Shown here piece after piece: positions 45,339 to 54,953 of a stretch of DNA of 64,000 nt. This stretch comes from Shimazuella kribbensis DSM 45090 (GTDB taxonomy: Bacteria > Bacillota > Bacilli > Thermoactinomycetales > Thermoactinomycetaceae), in the NCBI RefSeq assembly GCF_000428065.1, contig NZ_ATZF01000004.1, forward strand, positions 44,668-108,667, in the 5' to 3' direction. How positions within the stretch are numbered: position 1 is the first letter of the stretch; every line of letters begins with the position of its first letter. The position numbers and the translations under genes are program-made. The notes under the pieces are model-generated. The model saw nothing but the letters and a program-made list of their open reading frames with translations, had not been told where the DNA came from and did not search any database.

Positions 45339-46118
45339 TTAACAATTCGGCACTACCTGACCATCCGATCCGGTGTAGACATGAGAGTCAGGAATATACT
45401 GATCGGTACCGATTCTATCCCATAAGCTACTCGTTCTATAAGGTCCTTTGACCGTAGTTCCTTTTGTCTGACAATAGATCGTAACTTTTTTATTATTTTC
45501 TAATTGTTTTACTACTTTGGAAGAAGTTGTTGGTTCTCGATGTACATCTTATTTTTTGCCGTTCTCTGTTTTTACAGTGCCTGTATGTTGCTTTTTTGTG
45601 CAATTGTTATTGCTCTTATATTCTTTTTTTCCATAGTAATAGGCTTTACTCGAACCAAAGTAGATTGGTTGTACTTCTCCGTTATGTTTTTGTTCATAGT
45701 GAAGATGCGAAGCCGTAGAGTTTCCGCTATTGCCTACGTTTCCAATTTGTTGGCCGATTTCAATCAACTGCCCTTTTTTAACGGTGATTTTACTCAGATG
45801 TGCGTGACGTGTTTCCCAACCATTCCCATGATCAATATACACAAATTTCCCAAAGCTTTTGTTGCCAAGATCACCTATTTTTTTAATCTTTCCAGATGCA
45901 GATGCGACGACTGGATCACCGTGTCCATTTTTTCGCGTGAAATCAATGGCGAGTTTAGGATTATGTTTTTTTCTTGTTTCGCCATTCCAGGTCTGATCAC
46001 ACGGAAATGGCATTTGGAAAGTAGGAGCAGCATAAGTTGTTTTGGGAGTGGAAGGAAAGATGGTAAAACAAGATAAGAATAGCAAAAAGGACAAAAAGCT
46101 GTAGTTCCATTTCTTCAA
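45339..46118 (-). pseudogene. M23 peptidase with SH3-like tail, interrupted by an in-frame TAA
   Basis: From TTG 46118 (GGAGGTG eight bases upstream) the frame encodes a signal peptide, then an M23/LytM endopeptidase: first zinc ligands in HNPKLAIDF, then HLHYEQ. It stops at TAA 45551-45549. In the same frame, with no shift, another 69 codons follow to TAA 45341-45339 and encode a convincing SH3-like wall-binding tail (KKVTIYCQTKGTTVKGPY, VYTGSDGQVVPNC). The peptidase part may still be made and active; the tail would need readthrough. A GTG at 46127 overlaps the ribosome site. Confidence 0.8.
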
Positions 46119-46349
46119 GAAATACACCTCCGTGTATCCCTTTTTTGATGTTTCTTCTTATACTCCTCTATAAATAAATGCAAATTCTAAATATGGACTC
46201 ATTTCGAGACTCAATTTAGACAAGATATGACGATGGGAAAATCAGAGAGTAAAGGATGCGAGAAATTTTACGAATCGTTATTTTAGTATTTTGTACTCTT
46301 TTTGTTAAATGGAAACTATTGAATATTGAATTTTTATAAAAATAAGCGA

Positions 46350-46367
46350 TATGCTATAGTTAGCATA
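46350..46367 (+). promoter_or_regulatory. Palindromic operator overlapping an extended -10
   Basis: TATGCTA (46350-46356) and TAGCATA (46361-46367) form a 7-bp inverted repeat around TAGT. Inside it TGCTATAGT (46352-46360) reads as an extended -10 element. It lies about 25 bases upstream of the GTG at 46384, so the gene is probably under a specific repressor. Confidence 0.5.
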
Positions 46368-46383
46368 AGTCTAAGGAGGCAAA

Positions 46384-47526
46384 GTGAACCTTCCGCGTAA
46401 TCTGCGCAGGAACTCCATCGTCCACAAGCTGTACTGGGGGATCAAGAACTATTCCGAGGATTATTGGATCAATCCGACGTATGGACGGATGATTCTGTCG
46501 ATTGTCGTGTCTCTCATGGAGATCGCACTCGACAAGTCAAGCTCCGAGGAGAACATCCAGAACGCAGTTACAGAGCTGCGTGCTCTGTCTGCTGTACCCC
46601 TCGTAGAAGAAAGTGTAGACTGCTGGCCCTCTCGTGAAATGGAAATCTATCTCGAAGCGGAAGTGGGTGAGCTGAACATCATTCTGAGGCACGGGAACTG
46701 CCAGTGTCCGGATGGTGTGCTCCTGACGGGGATTGTTCACCCGAGCAATGGAAGGCGTGTACTTTCCGCTGTCGTGGACCTGATCCGAAGTGCTTACGTC
46801 GAGGGTTCCCTTGACGAAAACGAGTACTTCCGCACGGGCATCCAGAAGCTTCTGGATCCGGAAGAGCAGCAGAATCCTCCGGTCATGACTGGTTCGAGCG
46901 GTTCGGTCATCGAGGATTTTCAGAACTGGTTCACGCATGCGCGAGACTGCGAATGCGTCGACTGCTCACAGTTCCACCCGTGTTATCGTGTGCGGGTACA
47001 GGAGCTGGTTCGGGATGTGCTGACACCTATCAGCGTGTGGGGCAAAAGGTTGAATTGGCACCCGATGGATCATGAGGAGCTGATCAACCAGTACAGCCTC
47101 TTGTACCTGCGCACCCACACAGCCAATAATCAGGTGCACTCGGCAATGTCGTTGCGGACAAAGTGGCTTGGGCAAGCGCTGCGCGAGCGTGAGGAGAACC
47201 AGATTAAGCTGCGAGAAAAGCTGGAGGCTCTCCTCGCTCAGGCGATGGAGCAGCTCGGCTCCCTTCGTGAACTCCGAGAAGCCGACCTCACCACAACCCT
47301 GCTCGACCGCCAGTTCGAATGGCTGGATGAGCAGGGTAAGACCATCGAGGCGATCGATCGCCAACTGGATGGATTCGAGTGGGAATTCGACGATCTGGCG
47401 AAGAAGATCGAGAAGATCACCAATGAGGTTTCTCGTGGTCTCAAGTTCAGGATTATGCTCGACGCCAGGGCCCAGAAGTTGGAAGGAGAACTGCAGGATA
47501 CGCTCGACACACTGATGCTTGTGTGA
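46384..47526 (+). CDS. GC-rich protein with CxC repeats and C-terminal coiled coil (unknown)
   Basis: A 380-residue protein starting at GTG 46384 with AAGGAGG five bases upstream. Two segments are clearly related: about 30-69 (NPTYGRMILSIVVSLMEIAL) and about 119-158 (HPSNGRRVLSAVVDLIRSAY). A third, weaker copy starts near 198 (HPCYRVRVQELVRDVL). The second and third are preceded by CxC motifs (NCQCPDG, CECVDC), suggesting a metal site. Residues about 250-375 are a charged coiled coil (EREENQIKLREKLEALLAQ). No family is recognised. Codon use is GC-rich against AT-rich neighbours. Confidence 0.7.
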   Translation: MNLPRNLRRNSIVHKLYWGIKNYSEDYWINPTYGRMILSIVVSLMEIALDKSSSEENIQNAVTELRALSAVPLVEESVDCWPSREMEIYLEAEVGELNIILRHGNCQCPDGVLLTGIVHPSNGRRVLSAVVDLIRSAYVEGSLDENEYFRTGIQKLLDPEEQQNPPVMTGSSGSVIEDFQNWFTHARDCECVDCSQFHPCYRVRVQELVRDVLTPISVWGKRLNWHPMDHEELINQYSLLYLRTHTANNQVHSAMSLRTKWLGQALREREENQIKLREKLEALLAQAMEQLGSLRELREADLTTTLLDRQFEWLDEQGKTIEAIDRQLDGFEWEFDDLAKKIEKITNEVSRGLKFRIMLDARAQKLEGELQDTLDTLMLV

Positions 47527-47559
47527 AGAGCGTCTGAAGGAGACATCGCTTTGCGTCCA

Positions 47560-47585
47560 GGCGGGCAACCTATTGGTTGCCCGCC
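47560..47585 (+). terminator. Perfect GC-rich palindrome after the CxC-repeat gene
   Basis: GGCGGGCAACC (47560-47570), TATT loop, GGTTGCCCGCC (47575-47585), 33 bases after the stop codon. There is no T tail. Confidence 0.8.
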
Positions 47586-48292
47586 GCTGATTTCATGAAT
47601 ACCTAAAACTAACGATATACATATGAAAATAAATTCGGAATACAAACATCATGATAAATAAAATTTTTCTTCAAAAAAAGGGGAATATCAGCGTTAGTTC
47701 GTCGTTACTTGATGGATTCGTTGATCCTCTTTGGTGTGTTTCAATCATGCTATCTTGCTATTTCGGCTGGTATGTTTTCATCTTTAAATAATCAGTACTA
47801 TGTGTAAATGCAACTTATACTTTCGACCACTCTTTCCAACAGAGGATAGGATAATATCAATGAAAATACGATCCCTCTTTTTAACGAGGGGTCGTATTTT
47901 CGTTAGAAGACATTTGGTTTGTGAGTTTATGGACATTGCAATCGTTCATAAATTTAACAAGAAATGTAAATTTCATCATTGTTGTATTTTCCGACATATT
48001 CCTATTTTTCTATGTCCCTTTTTAGGGAAAAGTCAATTCAACAAAAGGAGTTTTGTTATTGTTAAAAAGTATTCTATACTCTGTGCATAATTAGACACAA
48101 CTCTTCTTTTTTTGCTATAATCAGTTCGAAAGATTGATTTTTTTACTAAAATTTTGTCTAATTTTGGGATAGATATGAATTGGAAAATCTTTCCTGACAT
48201 TTCTTTATCTTAAAGGTGGAGTAGGGATTAAATCGTTAAAAAACTGAAAGCGTTTTAATTTGAAAGAAGATAGAAGTAAAGGGGATTCATTT
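47586..48292. other. 700-bp region upstream of nuoA
   Basis: AT-rich. It holds a hairpin at 47862-47901 (GAAAATACGA..CCCTC / GAGGG..TCGTATTTTC, with one U-G pair that favours plus-strand RNA) and a weak 46-codon frame at 47651-47791 whose product would end in one membrane helix (LWCVSIMLSCYFGWYVF) but has no ribosome site. The nuo promoter lies at its right end. Confidence 0.5.
48092..48121 (+). promoter_or_regulatory. Probable nuo operon promoter
   Basis: TAGACA (48092-48097), 18-base spacer, TATAAT (48116-48121) with an upstream TGC (extended -10). The leader to nuoA would be about 165 bases. Confidence 0.6.
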
Positions 48293-48667
48293 ATGCCGAT
48301 CAGCCAATCTTTTCTTATTATTGCTATCTTTTTTGTTGTAGCTATCTTGCTTCCTGTAGCTGCTCTGACAATGGCGCGTCTGCTGCGGGCATCCAGGCCA
48401 ACAGAGCAAAAAGCGACCACCTATGAAAGTGGTGCAGATCCGGTCGGGGGCAGTTGGGTCCAGTTTCATGTTCGATATTACTTGTACGCACTTCTTTTCG
48501 TGATTTTTGATGTAGAGGCTATTTATCTTTTTCCATGGGCGGCGTCCTATGATGTGCTGCGTTCAGAAGTTGGATTGGCAATTTTATTGGAGATGGGCTT
48601 ATTTATTGGATTTTTAATATTGGGACTAATTTATGCTTGGAAAAAGAAGGTGTTAGAGTGGAAGTAA
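48293..48667 (+). CDS. nuoA: NADH-quinone oxidoreductase subunit A
   Basis: A 124-residue subunit with three membrane helices and the conserved loop [21 protein letters not shown] between helices 1 and 2, which links to the peripheral arm. ATG 48293 has AAAGGGG eight bases upstream. First gene of an 11-gene operon; its 3' end overlaps nuoB. Confidence 0.95.
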   Translation: MPISQSFLIIAIFFVVAILLPVAALTMARLLRASRPTEQKATTYESGADPVGGSWVQFHVRYYLYALLFVIFDVEAIYLFPWAASYDVLRSEVGLAILLEMGLFIGFLILGLIYAWKKKVLEWK

Positions 48668-49176
48668 ATTTTGAGAACATCGACCCTTTGACACGTCAAT
48701 CGATGGAACGAAACGTATTGACTACGAGTTTGGACCAAGTAAAAGCATGGGCGAGAAGCAATTCCATGTGGCCGCTCACTTTTGGACTTGCCTGTTGTGC
48801 AATTGAGATGATGGGTACGGGTGGTTCACACTATGATCTCGATCGCTTTGGAGTTATTTTTCGTGCTTCTCCTCGACAGTCTGACGTTATGATCGTGGCA
48901 GGGACAGTAACGAAAAAGATGGCTCCGCTACTCCGTCGTCTCTATGATCAGATGCCAGAGCCAAAATGGGTTATTGCCATGGGATCATGTGCAACAGCAG
49001 GAGGACCTTATGTAAAGTCTTATTCTGTTGTAAAAGGTGTCGACCAGATCGTACCTGTTGATGTCTATATTCCTGGCTGTCCACCAAATCCGGCAGCTTT
49101 GATTTATGGTATTCATAAGCTGCAAGAGAAAATTCGTTATGAAGCGAAGACAGGAAAGCGGGTGACGAGCCAATGA
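48658..49176 (+). CDS. nuoB: NADH-quinone oxidoreductase subunit B
   Basis: A 172-residue peripheral subunit that carries the terminal [4Fe-4S] cluster N2. The ligands are visible: adjacent cysteines in [11 protein letters not shown], then [10 protein letters not shown] and [12 protein letters not shown] 48658, inside the nuoA end, has AAGGTG upstream; a TTG at 48637 is an alternative. It overlaps nuoC by four bases. Confidence 0.95.
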   Translation: MEVNFENIDPLTRQSMERNVLTTSLDQVKAWARSNSMWPLTFGLACCAIEMMGTGGSHYDLDRFGVIFRASPRQSDVMIVAGTVTKKMAPLLRRLYDQMPEPKWVIAMGSCATAGGPYVKSYSVVKGVDQIVPVDVYIPGCPPNPAALIYGIHKLQEKIRYEAKTGKRVTSQ

Positions 49177-49730
49177 GTGAAGAAGAGAAAAAGCCTCCTG
49201 TTCGTCCAAAACCAGCTGCGAAAAAACCAGAGCCAAAGCCATTACCTCCATCACCAAAACAGCCGGTAATGGACGCCTTAGCAACTACATTAAAAGAGAA
49301 ATTTGGCGAATCAGCAGTAATGGAAGGATACATCAATCAACCGAATGATCATCTATGTACGTTGATTATTTCCCGGGAAAATTGGCTTCCTGTGTTGCAA
49401 TTTTTACGAGATGAACATAGTACTCCATTTGATTACTTGCAAAACGCCTCTGCTATCGATTATGAAACACATTTAGAAGTGGTTTTTCATCTTCACAGTT
49501 TAGAAAAAAAAGAGATGATTGCAGTAAAGGTGAGGCTGGATCATGAAAATGCTGAACTTCCAAGCTCCACAGCGTTATTTCCAGCGGCGAACTGGAATGA
49601 GCGGGAAATGTTTGATTTGATGGGAATTACTTTTACGGGTCATCCTGACTTAAAACGAATTTTGTTGCCTGATGATTGGGTAGGTCATCCGCTTCGTAAA
49701 GACTACGTAGCGTTTGATAAGGAGGTTTAA
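49173..49730 (+). CDS. nuoC: NADH-quinone oxidoreductase subunit C
   Basis: A 185-residue hydrophilic subunit of the connecting arm. The N-terminal 35 residues are a Pro/Lys-rich extension ([18 protein letters not shown]), seen in Bacillales NuoC; the family core ends with [20 protein letters not shown] and GHPLRKDY. The ATG overlaps the nuoB stop. Confidence 0.93.
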   Translation: MSEEEKKPPVRPKPAAKKPEPKPLPPSPKQPVMDALATTLKEKFGESAVMEGYINQPNDHLCTLIISRENWLPVLQFLRDEHSTPFDYLQNASAIDYETHLEVVFHLHSLEKKEMIAVKVRLDHENAELPSSTALFPAANWNEREMFDLMGITFTGHPDLKRILLPDDWVGHPLRKDYVAFDKEV

Positions 49731-49734
49731 AACC

Positions 49735-50835
49735 GTGATTCGAACAGAAGAAATGCTCTTAAATGTTGGACCTCAGCATCCCAGCACACATGGTGTACTT
49801 CGTTTGTTGGTAAAGGTAGATGGAGAGCGAATTGTGGAAGCAGAGCCAGTTATCGGTTATTTGCACAGAGGAACGGAAAAATTGGCTGAGGATCTAAGCT
49901 ATACGCAAATCATACCTTATACCGATCGAATGGATTATTTGTCTGCAATGACCAATAACTACGCAATTGTACATGCAACAGAAAAATTAATGGGTTTGGA
50001 AATACCGGAACGTGCTGAGTTTTTACGAGTGATCGTCATGGAACTAAACCGAGTAGCAAGCCATTTGGTTTGGATGGGTACATATCTCCTTGATATCGGT
50101 GCCATGAGTCCATTTTTATACGCATTTCGTGATCGAGAGCAAATTTTGGATCTATTCAATGAGCTGTGTGGAGCTAGATTGACCTATAACTACATGCGAG
50201 TCGGAGGAGTAAAATGGGATGCTCCTGCTGGATGGATCAAGAAAGTGGAGCAATTTACAACCTACATGCAAAAACAGATCAAAGAATACCATGACTTAGT
50301 AACAGGGAATGAAATATTTATTGGGCGAACCAAAGGAATAGGCAGCTATGATCAACAAACGGCAATTCGTTATGCTTTATCAGGGGCCAATCTAAGGGTG
50401 ACGGGGTTGAATTGGGATTTGCGAAAAGATGCTCCCTACTCGATTTACGAGCGCTTTGCTTTCGAAGTACCTGTGGGCGAAGATGGCGATCTTTATCAGA
50501 AGTATTTATGTCGCATGAAGGAGATCGATGAATCGCTGAAGATCGTTGCTCAAGCTGTTGGAGAATTTCCTTCTGAAGGGAAAATTATGGGGAAAGTTCC
50601 ACGGGTTCTGCGCGTTCCTGAGGGTGAAGTATATGTTGGGATTGAATCTCCACGTGGAGAGTTAGGCTGTCATATTGTAAGCAAAGGAAAGGATAAGCCA
50701 TGGCGCCTCAAGTTCCGCCGGCCATCTTTTTATAACTTGCAAATACTGCCTATTTTATTAAAAGATGAAAATCTTTCTAACTTGGTCGCTATCCTAGGTG
50801 GAATTGATATTGTTTTGGGAGAGGTGGATGGTTGA
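49735..50835 (+). CDS. nuoD: NADH-quinone oxidoreductase subunit D
   Basis: A 366-residue subunit that forms part of the quinone pocket. Markers: NVGPQHPSTHGVLRLLVKVDGE at the N-terminus, GYLHRGTEKLAEDL, and PRGELGCHIVSKG near the C-terminus. GTG 49735 is chosen because AAGGAGG lies nine bases upstream; a longer frame from 49714 overlaps nuoC. Confidence 0.96.
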   Translation: MIRTEEMLLNVGPQHPSTHGVLRLLVKVDGERIVEAEPVIGYLHRGTEKLAEDLSYTQIIPYTDRMDYLSAMTNNYAIVHATEKLMGLEIPERAEFLRVIVMELNRVASHLVWMGTYLLDIGAMSPFLYAFRDREQILDLFNELCGARLTYNYMRVGGVKWDAPAGWIKKVEQFTTYMQKQIKEYHDLVTGNEIFIGRTKGIGSYDQQTAIRYALSGANLRVTGLNWDLRKDAPYSIYERFAFEVPVGEDGDLYQKYLCRMKEIDESLKIVAQAVGEFPSEGKIMGKVPRVLRVPEGEVYVGIESPRGELGCHIVSKGKDKPWRLKFRRPSFYNLQILPILLKDENLSNLVAILGGIDIVLGEVDG

Positions 50836-51812
50836 TGGATACATTGCTTTTGTATCTTGGACCAGTTATTTTATTGTTGATCGTTCTCGGATTTGTAACG
50901 TATGCGATTTTGGCTGAGCGAAAAGTAATTGGTTGGATACAAGGGAGAATCGGCCCTAATCAAGTAGGACCGTGGGGGCTTTTGCAAACCGTTGCGGATA
51001 TTTTAAAACTATTGATCAAAGAAGATACCATTCCCAAAAATGCAGACCGCACCTTGTTTAAATTGTCACCAATACTTGCATTTGTACCATCATTTGCTGT
51101 GCTTGCCGTCATGCCGTTTAGTGCCCAAATCCAATTCGCAAATATTGGTGTAGGCCTTCTTTATTACATGGCTGTTTCTAGCATCACTACGATTGGCATA
51201 TTAGTAGGTGGATGGGCTTCCAATAATAAATATGCGTTGCTTGGTGGTATGCGGTCAGCCGCTCAGATGATAAGTTATGAGATTCCCCTAGTTTTATCGG
51301 TTGTTGGGGTCGTTCTAACTGTCGGTTCGCTGAATTTGAACGAAATCGTTGCTGCTCAGCAAAAGACTTGGTTTATTTTCCCACAAATAATCGGCTTTAT
51401 CGTTTTTATCATCGCATCTGTCTCCGAATTAAACCGGACACCTTTTGATCTTCCAGAAGCAGAATCGGAGCTAGTTGCCGGGTATCATGTGGAGTATAGT
51501 GGATTTCGGTTTGCCTTCTTTATGTTAGCAGAGTACGTGTATATTTTTGCTATGTCTTCTCTAACAACTGTTCTCTTTTTGGGAGGCTGGAATGCACCTT
51601 TTGGATGGACTTTTTTACCAGGCATTCTTTGGTTCATCATAAAATTTAGTCTTGTGGTCTTCTTCTTGTATTGGGTGAGAGCAACAATGCCGCGAATCCG
51701 TGTGGATCAATTGATGCAGTTTGCTTGGAAAGTATTGCTTCCGGTTGCGTTAGCCAATATTGTACTTACTGCTTTGTTAAAAGAAGTTCCATTTTTGGCT
51801 CACTATTATTAA
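50835..51812 (+). CDS. nuoH: NADH-quinone oxidoreductase subunit H
   Basis: A 325-residue polytopic subunit at the junction of the two arms; its acidic loops line the quinone channel. Motifs: ERKVIGWIQGRIGPNQVGPW, LNRTPFDLPEAESELVAGYH and VRATMPRIRVDQLMQFAWK. The ATG overlaps the nuoD stop by one base (TGATG). Confidence 0.97.
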   Translation: MDTLLLYLGPVILLLIVLGFVTYAILAERKVIGWIQGRIGPNQVGPWGLLQTVADILKLLIKEDTIPKNADRTLFKLSPILAFVPSFAVLAVMPFSAQIQFANIGVGLLYYMAVSSITTIGILVGGWASNNKYALLGGMRSAAQMISYEIPLVLSVVGVVLTVGSLNLNEIVAAQQKTWFIFPQIIGFIVFIIASVSELNRTPFDLPEAESELVAGYHVEYSGFRFAFFMLAEYVYIFAMSSLTTVLFLGGWNAPFGWTFLPGILWFIIKFSLVVFFLYWVRATMPRIRVDQLMQFAWKVLLPVALANIVLTALLKEVPFLAHYY

Positions 51813-51829
51813 GAAGGAGGTTATGCGTT

Positions 51830-52291
51830 ATGATAGGGCTGATCAAAGGATTAAATGTCACATTAAAAAACATGGTAAAACCAAAGGTGACTTATAACTA
51901 TCCCAAAGAACCACTACAAATGCCAGATCGTTTTCGGGGGATCCAGTATTTTGACCCAGATAAATGTATTGTTTGTAATCAATGTGTCCGAGTATGCCCC
52001 ACGGACTGTATTTCTTTAACAGGAAAGAAAAATCCAGATCCTGAACAAAAAGGGAAAGTAATCGATACGTACGATATTAATTTTGAAATCTGTATTCTAT
52101 GTGATTTATGTACAGAAGTGTGTCCAACTGAAGCAGTTGTAATGACCAATAATTTTGAACTATCTACGTATTCCCGTGATGATTTATTTAAAAATAAAGA
52201 ATGGTTATTTAAGAACGATAAAAATATTCGCTCTGAGAATACATTGAACCCTATACCCGTTAAAAAACCAGCAGGAGGAGCATCATCATGA
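51830..52291 (+). CDS. nuoI: NADH-quinone oxidoreductase subunit I
   Basis: A 153-residue ferredoxin-like subunit with two [4Fe-4S] motifs, CIVCNQCVRVCPTDC and CILCDLCTEVCPTEA, which pass electrons toward NuoB. ATG 51830 has AAGGAGG nine bases upstream; the longer frame from 51671 lies within nuoH. It overlaps nuoJ by four bases. Confidence 0.96.
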   Translation: MIGLIKGLNVTLKNMVKPKVTYNYPKEPLQMPDRFRGIQYFDPDKCIVCNQCVRVCPTDCISLTGKKNPDPEQKGKVIDTYDINFEICILCDLCTEVCPTEAVVMTNNFELSTYSRDDLFKNKEWLFKNDKNIRSENTLNPIPVKKPAGGASS

Positions 52292-52785
52292 ATGCGGAAT
52301 TTTTAGCGTTTTCTATCCTATCGGTTTTTGCGATTGGAGGGGCAGTTTTCTTTTTAAATGCAGGAAAGGTTATGCATATGGCGATTGCACTTGCATTTAC
52401 CTTTTTTAGTCTTGCTGGTATTTATTTATTATTGCAGGCCGAGTTTTTAGCAGTGGTGCAAGTCTTGGTATACGCAGGCGGAATCTCTATCTTGATGATC
52501 TTTGGTATTATGTTAACAAAACCTGAAGAAGGAGCCCCAAGTCGATCTTTTCAATATCATCAATGGATCAGCTTAGCAACTGTCACAGGTTTTTTTGTTA
52601 TCATCATGACGATTATCTACCAAACTCCTATCTTGACACCAGCGGGGAAAGAAACGAGTGCTTCTGTAAAGAGTATCGGGAGTATCTTGTTTAAAAACTA
52701 CGCTATTCCTTTTGAGTTAGCCTCCATTTTATTACTCGTAGCATTGATCGGTGCCATCGTATTGGCGAGAAAGGAGCAGAAATAA
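52288..52785 (+). CDS. nuoJ: NADH-quinone oxidoreductase subunit J
   Basis: A 165-residue membrane subunit with about five helices; the conserved helix contains LAVVQVLVYAGGISILMIFGIML, the pi-bulge helix of the family. The start overlaps the nuoI stop. Confidence 0.94.
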   Translation: MNAEFLAFSILSVFAIGGAVFFLNAGKVMHMAIALAFTFFSLAGIYLLLQAEFLAVVQVLVYAGGISILMIFGIMLTKPEEGAPSRSFQYHQWISLATVTGFFVIIMTIIYQTPILTPAGKETSASVKSIGSILFKNYAIPFELASILLLVALIGAIVLARKEQK

Positions 52786-52788
52786 AAG

Positions 52789-53094
52789 ATGTATCTTACT
52801 TCTTATCTCGCATTAGCTGCTATTCTCTTTTGTATTGGACTATATGGCATTCTAACCAAACGTAATGCTGTGATGCTTTTGTTTAGTGTGGAATTGATGT
52901 TAAACGCCGTAAATCTCAATCTTGTTGCTTTTTCTCGATTAGGTTTTTATCCAAATGTAGAAGGGCAAATTTTTACTTTTTTCACCATCACTGTAGCAGC
53001 CGCTGAGGCCGCGGTAGGACTAGCGATTTTGATCGCATTGTATAGAAAGAAAGAGACAGCAGAAGCGGATCAATACAACTCTATGAAAGGGTAA
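52789..53094 (+). CDS. nuoK: NADH-quinone oxidoreductase subunit K
   Basis: A 101-residue, three-helix subunit with the proton-path glutamates in [16 protein letters not shown] and [16 protein letters not shown]. The gap to nuoJ is three bases. Confidence 0.96.
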   Translation: MYLTSYLALAAILFCIGLYGILTKRNAVMLLFSVELMLNAVNLNLVAFSRLGFYPNVEGQIFTFFTITVAAAEAAVGLAILIALYRKKETAEADQYNSMKG

Positions 53095-53096
53095 GG

Positions 53097-54953
53097 ATGG
53101 TGATTACAATGTTAAGTTATGCTTGGACAATCCCATTGTTTCCGCTTTTTGCTTTTGTCGTACAACTGTTATTACGTACAAAAGGCAATAAAAAGTTGGT
53201 ATCGAGCTTGGGTGTAGTCTTGACGTTTCTGAGTTTTGTCTTTTCCGTTTATCTCGTCGTACATAGTTTGGTTTGGAATCAAACCATTCCAGAATGGAAA
53301 GTAAATTGGTTACATATAGGAGCAAATGTAGTTACTGTGGGTGCTAGTTTTACGCCGATTCAGGTTGCAATGCTCTTTATCGTATCTTTGGTCAGTTGCT
53401 TAGTGCAGATTTATTCGATGGGTTATATGAAGGAAGATAAGCGTAGCAATACTTTTTTTGCCTATCTATCGTTATTTACCTTTTCTATGCTTGGATTAGT
53501 TATTGCACCTAACTTTTTAGAATTGTACTTTTTTTGGGAATTAGTCGGTGTATGTTCTTTCTTATTGGTTGGTTTTTATTTCTATAAAGAATCAGCTAAA
53601 CAAGCCGCCAAAAAAGCTTTCATTGTAACGCGGATCGGTGATGTTGGTCTATTTATCGCGATCTGTCTCCTATTTTGGGAAGTTGGAAGTTTTGATTTTG
53701 ACGTGGTGAAGCAAGCCGTTGATGCCAATCAATTGTCTTCTGGTATGATCACCCTTATCGCAATCCTTATATTTGTTGGTGCGATAGGAAAATCTGGTCA
53801 GTTTCCTCTGCATACATGGCTGCCTGATGCGATGGAAGGCCCTACACCAGTCAGTGCACTGATTCATGCAGCAACAATGGTAGCAGCAGGTGTATTTTTG
53901 GTAGCAGAGACGTTTTGGTTATTTGAGGAATCGTCCACAGCACTTGCGATTGTCTCCTATATAGGTGGATTCACAGCTTTGTTTGCTGCTCTCATTGCCT
54001 TAACCCAAACAGATATCAAACGAGTACTTGCATACTCTACCGTGAGCCAGCTTGGATATATGATGCTAGGACTTGGTTCTTTAGGTTTAAGTAGCGGTTT
54101 TTTCCATTTGTTGACCCATGCTTTTTTCAAGGCACTGCTATTTTTAGCAGCAGGTGCAGTAATTGTGGCCTACAGTCATGAACAAGATATTCGCAAGATG
54201 GGTGGGCTTTGGAAACAACAAAGATGGCTAGGTATAGCTTTTCTCATAGGAGCTTTTAGTATTGCAGGTATACCTCCATTCTCTGGTTTCTTTTCAAAAG
54301 ATGAGATTTTTTTAGCAGTGTTTCAAAGCGGTAGATATGATTTATTTGTAGCCGCATTACTAGCAGCTTTTTGTACCGCGTTTTATATGTTTCGTCTATT
54401 TTATCTGGTCTTCGCTGGGAAAGTAACCAAAGAGAAAACCAAAACTTTGTCATGGCATTTTAAGGTGCCAATATGGATATTAGCATTATTCTCTGTCATT
54501 GCTGGCTTTTTACAGTATCCCAAACATTTGATTTCTGGGTGGCTGGATGAAACAACACAAACAGCATTATGGTGGATACCTGTAGTGGTTACGCTCATGG
54601 CTGTTTTTGGAATTTTTCTTGCCTATGCCGTTTACCAAAAACGCTGGGTATCTGCTCATACACTGGCAAAGTTAAGTGGTATTGGATATCGATTGTCCTA
54701 TCGAAAGTTTTATATAGATGAATGTTATGAAGCCTTATTTGTTTGGTCACTAAAAGGTTTAGGATGGATTTTGATGGGCTGGGATCGTTTCTTTGTTGGA
54801 GGAATTGCTTTGTTTATGAAATCCATGCCAATACAATTAAGTGAAATGAGCTCTCGTATCCAAAATGGTCAAGTGCAGCGCTATATACTGATAAGTGTTA
54901 TTGGATTATTATTACTACTCTTATCTATAACAGTAGGGAGGTTTATCAGCTGA
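53097..54953 (+). CDS. nuoL: NADH-quinone oxidoreductase subunit L
   Basis: A 618-residue antiporter-like proton-pumping subunit. Hallmarks: FFWELVGVCSFLLVGFYF (Glu on helix 5), GKSGQFPLHTWLPDAMEGPTPVSA (Lys on helix 7 and discontinuous helix), and the long C-terminal lateral helix region. ATG 53097 is taken; ATG 53109 (MLSYAW) is an alternative with a slightly better placed AAGGA. Confidence 0.95.
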   Translation: MVITMLSYAWTIPLFPLFAFVVQLLLRTKGNKKLVSSLGVVLTFLSFVFSVYLVVHSLVWNQTIPEWKVNWLHIGANVVTVGASFTPIQVAMLFIVSLVSCLVQIYSMGYMKEDKRSNTFFAYLSLFTFSMLGLVIAPNFLELYFFWELVGVCSFLLVGFYFYKESAKQAAKKAFIVTRIGDVGLFIAICLLFWEVGSFDFDVVKQAVDANQLSSGMITLIAILIFVGAIGKSGQFPLHTWLPDAMEGPTPVSALIHAATMVAAGVFLVAETFWLFEESSTALAIVSYIGGFTALFAALIALTQTDIKRVLAYSTVSQLGYMMLGLGSLGLSSGFFHLLTHAFFKALLFLAAGAVIVAYSHEQDIRKMGGLWKQQRWLGIAFLIGAFSIAGIPPFSGFFSKDEIFLAVFQSGRYDLFVAALLAAFCTAFYMFRLFYLVFAGKVTKEKTKTLSWHFKVPIWILALFSVIAGFLQYPKHLISGWLDETTQTALWWIPVVVTLMAVFGIFLAYAVYQKRWVSAHTLAKLSGIGYRLSYRKFYIDECYEALFVWSLKGLGWILMGWDRFFVGGIALFMKSMPIQLSEMSSRIQNGQVQRYILISVIGLLLLLLSITVGRFIS

